Of a stretch of DNA of 64,000 nt, positions 8,435 through 15,547 are shown piece by piece; within the stretch, counting starts at the first letter, position 1; each line of letters starts with the position of its first letter. The stretch is from Colwellia sp. TT2012 (GTDB taxonomy: Bacteria > Pseudomonadota > Gammaproteobacteria > Enterobacterales > Alteromonadaceae): assembly GCF_001440345.1 (NCBI RefSeq), contig NZ_LJYX01000017.1:744001-808000 (forward strand), written 5' to 3'. The position numbers and the translations under genes are program-made. Below the pieces are notes generated by a model. It had not been told where the DNA came from. It saw only the letters and a list, made by a program, of their open reading frames with translations, and made no database searches.

Positions 8435-10120
8435 ATGCTGCTGCAACTTAACATTCAAAATTTTGCCATTGTCCGTTCATTAGATATTGATTGGCAAGCG
8501 GGTATGACGACAATTACCGGTGAAACGGGTGCGGGTAAATCAATTGCCATTGGTGCGCTGGGTTTATGTCTAGGCGACAGAGCAACAACGAATGTTGTTA
8601 GGCCAAATTGCAAAAAAGCCGATTTAGCTGCAACGTTTGACATCAATAAAAATAAAATGGCAAAAGCCTGGTTAAAACTGCATGAGCTGGTGTCAGAGCA
8701 TGGCAGTGAGTGCATACTTCGTCGTGTTATATCGGCTGAAGGGCGGTCAAGGTCTTATATTAATGGCAGCCAAGTGCCGTTAGTACAGTTAAAAGAGATT
8801 GGGCAACTATTAATTAATATACATGGTCAACACGATCATCAACTCATTGTTAAAGCTAGCCAACAGTGCCGCTTACTCGATAATTATGCTAATCATCCAA
8901 CACTACTGAGTGAAGTAAAACATTATTCACAGCAATGGCATAAACTCAATAAAGAATTAGAAACACTGCAACAAAGTAAACAGCAGCGGGAAGCTGAGCA
9001 GCAACTCATTCAATATCAAGTGACTGAACTCGATGAGTTCTCTTTACAGCCCGATGAGTTTACAACATTAGAGCAAGACTATAAAAGACACAGTAATGCC
9101 CAAGACTTACTTGATACAACCCTAAGCTCATTACAACTGCTCTCTGAAAATGATAATTTTAATATTTTGGACGCGTTAAGAGAATGCAGTGAAAACATCA
9201 ACTCAATAGCGCGTGTTGATACGCAATTAAACGATGTCGCCACGATACTAAACAATACCCTCATTCAATTAGATGAAGCAAATAACGATTTAACGCACTA
9301 TTACCAACAATTAGAATTAGATCCGCAAAGTTACGCCATCATCGAGGAACGATACTCCACGGCTTTGCAATTAGCCAAGAAACATCAACTTTCACCGGAA
9401 AATTTAGTTAACTTTCATAGCGAATTAAAACAACAACTTGCATCAATATCTGGTGATGAGACGCGAATTAATGCCATTATTGAAGAGTTAGAACAAACTA
9501 AGCAGCATTATTATGACCGCGCAGAGGCATTATCAAGTTCAAGAATAAAATCAGCCAAAAGTCTTAGTAAGCGCATCAGCAAAAGCATGCAAGAATTGAA
9601 TATGCCCCATGGACAATTCTATATTGCTGTCGAAAGCAATAAGCAAGCCGACAGTGGCAAAGAAATCATCAATAGTAATGGCGCTGATATTATCAGTTTT
9701 AAAGTCAGTATTAACCCAGGTCAAGCACTTGAGGCTATGCACAAAGTTGCTTCAGGGGGAGAGTTGTCACGTATCAGCCTAGCCATGCAGGTTATTTTAG
9801 CCGATAAAGTTATTACCCCAACACTCATCTTTGATGAAGTAGATGTTGGTATTAGCGGGCCGACCGCCGCTATGGTCGGTAAAAAGCTACAACAACTCTC
9901 TAAAAATACCCAAGTAATTTGTGTTACCCACTTGCCACAGGTTGCCTGTAAAGGCCACCAACAACTTTTTGTTAGTAAAATAACCGATGGTAAGTTGACA
10001 GAAACTCGAGTAAGTGAACTAAGTGCAGAAAATCGGGTCAAAGAAATTGCCCGTTTGTTAGCGGGTGATAAAATATCTCAGCACAGTTTAGCAAATGCCC
10101 AAGAGCTATTAGCGGGCTAA
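8435..10120 (+). CDS. recN: DNA repair protein RecN
   Basis: RecN is an SMC-like ATPase that acts at double-strand breaks. Walker A GETGAGKS lies at 29-36, a long coiled coil fills the middle, and the C-terminal lobe carries the ABC signature (ASGGELSRI) and Walker B (LIFDEVD). The ATG at 8435 is preferred over one at 8417 because AAGG lies 7 nt before it and the resulting N terminus MLLQLNIQNFAIV is canonical; the upstream choice would add six residues. A LexA box at 8384-8399 indicates SOS induction. The stop codon lies inside a 12-bp perfect hairpin (10101-10128). Confidence 0.96.
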   Translation: MLLQLNIQNFAIVRSLDIDWQAGMTTITGETGAGKSIAIGALGLCLGDRATTNVVRPNCKKADLAATFDINKNKMAKAWLKLHELVSEHGSECILRRVISAEGRSRSYINGSQVPLVQLKEIGQLLINIHGQHDHQLIVKASQQCRLLDNYANHPTLLSEVKHYSQQWHKLNKELETLQQSKQQREAEQQLIQYQVTELDEFSLQPDEFTTLEQDYKRHSNAQDLLDTTLSSLQLLSENDNFNILDALRECSENINSIARVDTQLNDVATILNNTLIQLDEANNDLTHYYQQLELDPQSYAIIEERYSTALQLAKKHQLSPENLVNFHSELKQQLASISGDETRINAIIEELEQTKQHYYDRAEALSSSRIKSAKSLSKRISKSMQELNMPHGQFYIAVESNKQADSGKEIINSNGADIISFKVSINPGQALEAMHKVASGGELSRISLAMQVILADKVITPTLIFDEVDVGISGPTAAMVGKKLQQLSKNTQVICVTHLPQVACKGHQQLFVSKITDGKLTETRVSELSAENRVKEIARLLAGDKISQHSLANAQELLAG

Positions 10121-10179
10121 TAGCTCTTGCATGCTATCGACATAGCTATCATTGGCCTACTAACAAGTGTTCTCCTTGT

Positions 10180-10209
10180 CACTAGCGAGTAATCAAGCTA
10201 GTGTTTTTT
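10180..10209 (+). terminator. Intrinsic terminator after recN
   Basis: CACTAGC (10180-10186) and GCTAGTG (10197-10203) form a 7-bp stem followed directly by TTTTTT. Confidence 0.75.
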
Positions 10210-10313
10210 AAACGGATGCAATAAATAGCTTTGCATCCATGCTGGGCTTGGGTATTATCCCTGCTCACATTTTTAGCCTGTTTTTTTGAGCTACTTAAAG
10301 GTAAATAAATTTT

Positions 10314-10781
10314 ATGTATTTTCGTGTTGCCATTATTATCACAGCCCTCACGTTATCTTCCTGCTCTAGTTGGGTATATCGCTATGATGTTCCACAAGGA
10401 AATTACCTTGAACAAAAGAGTATTGATAAATTACAAGTCGATATGACCAAGGAACAAGTTAAATTTATTCTCGGTAGCCCAGTTGTCGTTGACGCGTTCG
10501 ATAATGATACCTGGAGCTATATCTACAAGTTAAAGTCGGGCCGTAGTAAAAAATTCGATCTGAGAAAACAGTTTATCATTAAGTTTTCCGACGACAAGTT
10601 AGTTTCTGCCTCTGGAGATTTTAAACTTTCTGATAAGTTTAATACCCCGTTCAATGCTCCTGCTGGAGAAGAAGAATCAGACACTAATAACAAGTTCAAT
10701 GCCAAACAAGGTGACGTGGTCACTGAGGGTAAGCAAGATGAAGATAAGCCTGGTGAAAACAAAGCAGCAATTAAAAATTAA
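10314..10781 (+). CDS. bamE: Outer membrane assembly lipoprotein BamE
   Basis: BamE (SmpA/OmlA) is a small lipoprotein of the BAM complex that inserts beta-barrels into the outer membrane. A signal peptide ends in the lipobox LSSC with the lipidated cysteine at residue 17. The core (about 35-100) carries the BamE fold markers, including QVKFILGSPVVVDAFDNDTWSYIY. The acidic, lysine-rich C-terminal extension (about 115-155) is longer than in E. coli and looks disordered. Its place after recN is conserved in gammaproteobacteria. A terminator follows at 10875-10901. Confidence 0.93.
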   Translation: MYFRVAIIITALTLSSCSSWVYRYDVPQGNYLEQKSIDKLQVDMTKEQVKFILGSPVVVDAFDNDTWSYIYKLKSGRSKKFDLRKQFIIKFSDDKLVSASGDFKLSDKFNTPFNAPAGEEESDTNNKFNAKQGDVVTEGKQDEDKPGENKAAIKN

Positions 10782-10874
10782 TAGCACTTTAGTTAACTGG
10801 CTTTAACTTGATAGTTGAATCTGTATCCTTAATTTTTTCATCCTTTAGCTTATTTAGCAATAAATAAAGCTCAT

Positions 10875-10901
10875 AAAAAAACGGCTTTTATGCCGTTTTT
10901 T
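10875..10901. terminator. Bidirectional terminator between bamE and rnfH
   Basis: AAAAAACGGC and GCCGTTTTTT form a stem with A and T runs on both sides, so it can serve bamE (plus) and rnfH (minus), which converge here. Confidence 0.88.
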
Positions 10902-10943
10902 ATTGCCTTAAGCTATGCCTGAACATAGCCAGAAATTGAGTCG

Positions 10944-11339
10944 CTACTTCTTTGCCTCAACTCGTAGTGGGTTAACCCGACCACCGGTTGTTTTATCTGC
11001 TCGACCTTCTCGCTTGGCTTTTTCTGCCCGACGTTTCCTTACATCTTTAGGGTCAGCGAGAAGAGGACGATACACTTCAATTCTATCGAGATCATTGATC
11101 AAATCCGCTAGCTTGACCGCCCTATTCCACACACCTACTTTATTAACCTTTAAATCTATATCAGGAAACAAGTCGATTATTCCTGACTCGATAATGGCTT
11201 GTTCTACTGTAGTTCCCATCGCAAGCACTAAAGTTAATATTTTTTGCTTGTGCGGAACACCATAAACAACTTCAATAGTGACTTTATCCACGACTATTAC
11301 ATCATTAATATTTTTTAACGCCGTGCTATCAACGGTCAT
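10944..11339 (-). CDS. rnfH: RnfH family protein
   Basis: The 131-residue protein belongs to the RnfH/UPF0125 family, a ubiquitin-like beta-grasp fold (about residues 18-100) that is often next to ratA and smpB. In Rhodobacter the name came from linkage to the Rnf electron transport complex; its biochemical role in gammaproteobacteria is unsettled. The motif VEVVYG-like start (TIEVVYGVPHKQ) and DRIEVYRPLLADPKDVRKRRAE are characteristic. The ATG follows the ratA stop by two nucleotides, so the two are co-transcribed. The basic C-terminal tail is typical. Confidence 0.88.
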   Translation of the reverse strand: MTVDSTALKNINDVIVVDKVTIEVVYGVPHKQKILTLVLAMGTTVEQAIIESGIIDLFPDIDLKVNKVGVWNRAVKLADLINDLDRIEVYRPLLADPKDVRKRRAEKAKREGRADKTTGGRVNPLRVEAKK

Positions 11340-11341
11340 AA

Positions 11342-11782
11342 TTAACCATTAACTCCGTATATTTCTTTGGCTCGTTGCGTAAACACTTGTACCAAGTTGT
11401 TACTAAAATGGCTAAAAATTTTACCAAAGGCTAATGAAACGAGTTTATTTGAAAACTCATATTCTAACTCTAAGCTTATTTTACAAGCGTCATCAGACAA
11501 GGGCGTTAGTAACCAATAGCCTTCAAGACTTTTAAAGGGTCCATCAACCAGAGATAGCTTTATTTTTTCATTAGAGATCATAGTATTTTTAGTCGTGAAC
11601 CACTTACTTAACCCCCCTTTGGAGACAAGCAAGGCTGCAGTTACCGTGTCATCATCTTGAGCAATAATTTTACTGTCATTACAATCAGGTAAAAAAGTAG
11701 GGTAAGCGACAATATCATTTATTAACTGATACATTTGTTCAACACTGTGCATAACTAACGCACTACGACTTATGGTTGGCAT
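11342..11782 (-). CDS. ratA: RatA family ribosome-association protein (START-like)
   Basis: A 146-residue START/polyketide-cyclase-like fold (SRPBCC) matching RatA (YfjG). E. coli RatA was reported to block 50S/30S association; mitochondrial homologues (Coq10) bind quinone, so a ubiquinone-related role is also possible. I choose the ATG at 11782 (MPTISRSALV) because GGTGGAGAG sits just upstream; a GTG at 11803 would swallow that ribosome-binding site. It is the first gene of ratA-rnfH and is divergent from smpB, the standard arrangement. Confidence 0.9.
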   Translation of the reverse strand: MPTISRSALVMHSVEQMYQLINDIVAYPTFLPDCNDSKIIAQDDDTVTAALLVSKGGLSKWFTTKNTMISNEKIKLSLVDGPFKSLEGYWLLTPLSDDACKISLELEYEFSNKLVSLAFGKIFSHFSNNLVQVFTQRAKEIYGVNG

Positions 11783-11967
11783 TCTCTCTCCACCTTTTTT
11801 CACCTATTGCTCACAAAATAATGGCACTATCATAACAAAACACAGCTAAAACCGCATTAATCTAGTCATTTTTCTAAAAAACACTAATTTGCCATGTAAA
11901 AAAGCCTTTATGTCGGTATAATCACCGCGCTTGCTGCTTGTTATGGCAACGAAAAATGGAACAAAAA

Positions 11968-12459
11968 ATGGCTAAAAAGAAATCTAAAAATAAATCCAAT
12001 AGCAATACCATCGCTTTAAATAAAAAGGCTAGGCACAACTATACCCTAACCGATAAGTTTGAAGCGGGTATGAGTTTGCAAGGTTGGGAAGTTAAAAGCA
12101 TAAGAAGTGGTAAAGTTAACATTTCTGATTGTTACGTCCATATAAAAAACCGAGAAGCCTATTTACTCGGTGCTGAAATAATGCCCCTTAATGCGGCCTC
12201 TAGTCATGTTGTCTGTGATCCTAACCGCGATAGAAAATTATTACTTAACCAACGAGAACTAGATAAACTTATTGGCGCTGTTGAACGTGACGGTTATTCT
12301 CTGATTGCCACCGCCATGTATTGGAAGCAATGTTGGGTAAAACTAGAATTCTATTTAGGTAAAGGTAAGAAAGATCACGATAAACGTGCTGAAATTAAAG
12401 ACAGAGAGTGGGCTGTTGATAAAGGACGTTTAATGAAGAACAAAAATCTGGACCGTTAA
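11968..12459 (+). CDS. smpB: SsrA-binding protein SmpB
   Basis: SmpB binds the tRNA-like end of tmRNA and brings it to stalled ribosomes for trans-translation. The 163-residue protein has the SmpB barrel ([21 protein letters not shown], about 24-44) and the basic C-terminal tail [15 protein letters not shown]. Starts at 11938 (TTG) and 11956 (ATG) are possible, but the ATG at 11968 gives the canonical MAKKKSKN start. tmRNA lies 150 nt downstream, so both partners of the system are adjacent. The tail ends in DR rather than the usual longer basic stretch. Confidence 0.95.
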   Translation: MAKKKSKNKSNSNTIALNKKARHNYTLTDKFEAGMSLQGWEVKSIRSGKVNISDCYVHIKNREAYLLGAEIMPLNAASSHVVCDPNRDRKLLLNQRELDKLIGAVERDGYSLIATAMYWKQCWVKLEFYLGKGKKDHDKRAEIKDREWAVDKGRLMKNKNLDR

Positions 12460-12495
12460 ATTGATTATTTAGATAAGTGGTTAAAAATTACCACG

Positions 12496-12524
12496 TTGTC
12501 TATTCATGTTTAGCGTTGTATAAT
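12496..12524 (+). promoter_or_regulatory. Promoter of ssrA
   Basis: TTGTCT (12496-12501) and a perfect TATAAT (12519-12524) are separated by 17 bp. They lie about 85 bp before the mature tmRNA 5' end, consistent with a 5' leader removed by RNase P. Confidence 0.7.
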
Positions 12525-12608
12525 GAGATTATAGGCATATCGAGTCTATGATAATATTAGAAATAGTATTAGCAAAATAGAATAGAAAAAAGTAGAAAAG
12601 TAAACTTT

Positions 12609-12959
12609 GGGGCGGATCTAGGATTCGACAAGATTCATGAAACCCAAGGTGCATGCCCAGGGGCGGTTTGCCTGGTAAAAAGCCGTAAAAACTATAATTG
12701 CTAACGACGATACGTTCGCACTAGCCGCTTAGGCTAGCCATCGCCTTGAAATCTCTCCTATTGGTTAGAGGATCGATGGTCACCCTAAATAGGATAGCGA
12801 GGGAAGCACGCTTAAGGCTGAACCGCGAAATAGTATTAAGCTCACCATGACGAAGCCTGTCGCTTGGCGTCCAATTGGTTAAATAAATAAGCGACTAAGC
12901 ATGTAGTACCGAGGATGTAGGCTTTTTGGACGGGGGTTCGATTCCCCCCCGCTCCACCA
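12609..12959 (+). ncRNA. ssrA: Transfer-messenger RNA (tmRNA)
   Basis: The 351-nt gene starts with GGGGCGGATCTAGGATTCGA and ends with a T-arm (GGGGGTTCGATTCCCCC) and GCTCCACCA, so the two ends can pair into the alanine tRNA-like domain. The tag frame reads GCT AAC GAC GAT ACG TTC GCA CTA GCC GCT TAG, giving ANDDTFALAA; the ALAA end is the protease degron. CCA is encoded. It follows smpB and has its own promoter. A terminator lies at 13040-13063. The downstream flank is partly duplicated about 2.2 kb away. Confidence 0.97.
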
Positions 12960-12972
12960 AATAAAGACCTTT

Positions 12973-13130
12973 TTAATCCATTAGTTATACCTAGTAACTT
13001 TTAGATTTGGCCATAGACAAGTCATTGTTTATGATAAGGAAACCGCTTAATTGCGGTTTTTTTATGTCTGAAATTTGTTATAAACGACAAGGTACTTATA
13101 TTTATTGATACCCATGATAATGAGTAATCA
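12973..13130 (+). repeat. ssrA downstream flank, left copy of a degenerate duplication
   Basis: This stretch is colinear with 15178-15335. Shared landmarks are TTAATCCATTA (12973 / 15178), AGTAACTTT, CATAGnCAAG, TGTTTAT, a terminator-like hairpin with loop TTAATT (13040 / 15247), TATGTCT and TTTATTGAT (13101 / 15305). Their offsets stay at 2204-2207, so this is one diverged duplication rather than chance motifs. Confidence 0.65.
13040..13063 (+). terminator. Intrinsic terminator after ssrA
   Basis: AAACCGC and GCGGTTT form the stem around a TTAATT loop, followed by a T run. It lies 80 nt after the tmRNA 3' end. Confidence 0.85.
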
Positions 13131-13247
13131 CCATAATTTATCTAGGTGATCTGATAAGTTTTTCATTACTAGTTAGCTTGAGTTTGTTTCCTTGCTTGAC
13201 GTGTCGCGATGGCGACGACAAATCATTTAACGTTACTCTGCCCCCAA

Positions 13248-13601
13248 TTAGTACAGAGGATAAGCGACCACCCAAGCAGAGCTCTCATCACCTTGTTTAT
13301 CAAATTTATATTTAACCGAAGAAAATCCACAGACTTTTACAAGACCATTAAAGTCAAACGGTTGTTTTGCTCCTGCTTTTGATTCCATGAATGCAGCATC
13401 GCTTGGTATAATAATTTTCTCATGTTCGGCTGAGATCACAAATGCGGCTTCAGCCAATATGAGATCATTATTATGACGCTTGATTACCTCAGCATTCCCT
13501 AAACTGTTTCCATCTAAATCTCTAAACTCAAACTCTTCTGGATGATTAATTTCAATAACCTCACCGTCATTAAGTTGATAGGTAATTAACATGTTTACCA
13601 T
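13248..13601 (-). CDS. Hypothetical protein, 117 residues
   Basis: I do not recognise this family. The protein is acidic, has no signal peptide or membrane segment, and looks like a small mixed alpha/beta cytoplasmic protein. The start MVNMLITYQLNDGEVIEI may begin at M1 or M4; AGAATAAAC before it gives only a weak ribosome-binding site. It lies between the two degenerate copies of the ssrA flank with the next gene, both on the minus strand, so it may be cargo of an old insertion. Confidence 0.6.
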   Translation of the reverse strand: MVNMLITYQLNDGEVIEINHPEEFEFRDLDGNSLGNAEVIKRHNNDLILAEAAFVISAEHEKIIIPSDAAFMESKAGAKQPFDFNGLVKVCGFSSVKYKFDKQGDESSAWVVAYPLY

Positions 13602-13940
13602 TGTTTATTCTCCCAATTTAATTTGTTTTTTTTGTGAATTAGAGGGCTTTGCTCGACCATAACCGAGTAAGCCAATCTGATGACATATTACGTTAAAATA
13701 ACAAACTATTATTGATATGAACACACCTAAAGTCAGATACTGCTGTTAATAAAGAGTTAGTCATCATAGTCCGAGCAGCTGATGTTAGAATAATGATTAA
13801 CAGTGAGTGTCCTCGTTAATTTCAGACTTAGGCATAATAACCACTAAACTTAACAAAGGTAAATAAGCTTAGTTTATTGATTTAAACAGACAACAGTTAT
13901 TATAGATGGCCTAATAAGTTACTTTTTATTGCCCAGTTAA
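13602..13940. other. Intergenic stretch without recognised features
   Basis: This is AT-rich DNA between two minus-strand hypothetical genes. I see no convincing ORF, RNA or repeat. It should contain the promoter of the 117-residue gene. Confidence 0.5.
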
Positions 13941-14945
13941 TTAAAATCCTACTTCGATGAGTTCTGCATTAAAGGCGGCTACATCGCAATCTTCACTAAC
14001 ACTACAGTGTTTAGTATGAAATTCTATTGCCAAATCATAGCCTTTTAATGCTGCTATTTTTGACCACTCTAATGCTTGGTTTATTTTATTGCTGTCAAGA
14101 TACAAACGAGCTAAATTAAGTTGGCCTTGAACATATCCTTTATTGGCAGATTCCAAGAAAAATCTCTCAGCGTCTTCTAAATTTACTTTAATATCAGCAC
14201 GTAACATAAAAGATAAACCGATTTTATTTTCACGATAACCTTCTACCTTCCTATTAACACCGAGGTTTGGTGTCAGTACTATGGTGCCAAATAACTTTGA
14301 GTTTTTCGGACGTAGCACCAACAATACCGTCTCGTTTTGATAAAGGTTAATAAGTTTCTCGCGGGTAAATACATGATGCTTTTTATTGAAATACTTGTCA
14401 TTTAAGACCTTGGCACCTCGAATGTCACTTGCTAAAGAGGACTCGTTTTCAAAAAGAAAGCGTGAAAACACCAAAGAAACTGTGTTAGGAGTAAGGCTGA
14501 CCACCTTGCCCAAGACATACTTTTTATTGGGTATTATTTTATCGTTAATACTCGTTTGATCAATATAATAAAAATCATTAATTTTAGGGCTTTCAATATA
14601 TTCTTTACTGAGAAAACTGGCCTGATATTTATCATACTGCCAATAAGACAACGCCAGTAAAACCATAATAATGCCAGTATACATAGGGATCAAGGCATAT
14701 GATTTGAATAGTTTTTTCCTAAGTATTTTATAAGCAGACGATGAAAGTGAGTCGACATCAAAAGAGCTATCACAATGGTCACAGACGATATTGATGGATT
14801 TTTTAACTGGGAAAAAGGGAATACTTTCTATATAAAAATACGCATAAGTCAGTTTTCCAATAACACTATGCTGCTTAGAACTACAAGACTGGCATGTTAA
14901 GTGATCAATAGTGATCTTATTAAATTCAATTTGTTTATATTCCAT
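13941..14945 (-). CDS. Zinc-ribbon membrane protein with Sel1-like repeats
   Basis: The 334-residue protein has three visible parts. An N-terminal pair of CxxC motifs (CQSC at about 18-21 and CDHC at about 55-58) forms a likely zinc ribbon. One membrane segment lies at about 86-103 (ALIPMYTGIIMVLLALSYW). The C-terminal region (about 255-320) has two Sel1-like helical repeats (FFLESANKGYVQGQLNLARL and ALEWSKIAALKGYDLAIEF). Sel1 repeats mediate protein contacts. This domain order suggests a membrane-anchored scaffold or adaptor; no function can be named. It shares the ssrA-flanked segment with the 117-residue gene. Confidence 0.7.
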   Translation of the reverse strand: MEYKQIEFNKITIDHLTCQSCSSKQHSVIGKLTYAYFYIESIPFFPVKKSINIVCDHCDSSFDVDSLSSSAYKILRKKLFKSYALIPMYTGIIMVLLALSYWQYDKYQASFLSKEYIESPKINDFYYIDQTSINDKIIPNKKYVLGKVVSLTPNTVSLVFSRFLFENESSLASDIRGAKVLNDKYFNKKHHVFTREKLINLYQNETVLLVLRPKNSKLFGTIVLTPNLGVNRKVEGYRENKIGLSFMLRADIKVNLEDAERFFLESANKGYVQGQLNLARLYLDSNKINQALEWSKIAALKGYDLAIEFHTKHCSVSEDCDVAAFNAELIEVGF

Positions 14946-15150
14946 TGGAGTAACCTTGTAATTTACTAACTAATAGTATTGATTAGCTAGGTTTTATCTA
15001 TATAAATTGATTGTATCATCAGAGACAGAGCCAGATGTAAAAAAATCACGCACGAAGTGGTGAATTAAATCTTTGTTAGAACAGCCTAATTATAAAATTA
15101 AAGTGCAGGTATTATTAGCAAAGATTGAAGCCGCTTTAAGAAGGGAAATC

Positions 15151-15170
15151 AGCAGACATATATGTCTGCT
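15151..15170. repeat. Perfect 20-bp palindrome
   Basis: AGCAGACATATATGTCTGCT is a perfect palindrome followed by ATATTTATT. It lies immediately before the right copy of the ssrA-flank duplication (15178). It could be a hairpin terminator or a junction relic. Confidence 0.6.
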
Positions 15171-15177
15171 ATATTTA

Positions 15178-15335
15178 TTAATCCATTATTCACACCAAGT
15201 AACTTTCAGCCAACAACATAGGCAAGCCTTTGTTTATAATACTAAAAAACCACTTAATTGTGGTTTTTATGTCTATGCTTTCATATACAAGAAATAATAC
15301 GTATTTTATTGATGCCCATCTGGTACTCATTAATT
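15178..15335 (+). repeat. ssrA downstream flank, right copy
   Basis: This is the diverged copy of 12973-13130, with its own terminator-like hairpin (AAACCAC / GTGGTTT around TTAATT, 15247-15265). No CCA-end or T-arm of tmRNA is found next to it, so it is not a clean attR of a recent tmRNA-targeted island. The rest of 14946-15547 holds no gene I can support. Confidence 0.6.
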
Positions 15336-15547
15336 ACATTAGAAGAAAATAGGCTGCGAACAAGGCAGTTTTTTAATATAATTATACTCTAAAATATTTC
15401 CCTGTATGCTTGCTTCGAGATCATGGTTTACTCAAGTATTGTGGATGAAAATCGATAACTAGAGCACTACCAAAAAGCTAAGCTATCAGTTAATATTCGC
15501 TCGCCAGATTAATTACCCCCTGTTGACCAAGGAAAACCATTAGAAAA

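Noticed and set aside
10101..10128. 12-bp perfect hairpin across the recN stop codon as its terminator
   Set aside because: No T run follows. The hairpin at 10180-10209 with TTTTTT is the better terminator; this one may instead protect the mRNA end.
15178..15335. Clean attR of a tmRNA-targeted genomic island
   Set aside because: The duplicated stretch is only the DNA beyond the tmRNA gene. No T-arm or CCA-end copy and no integrase is present, so only an old or different event can be proposed.
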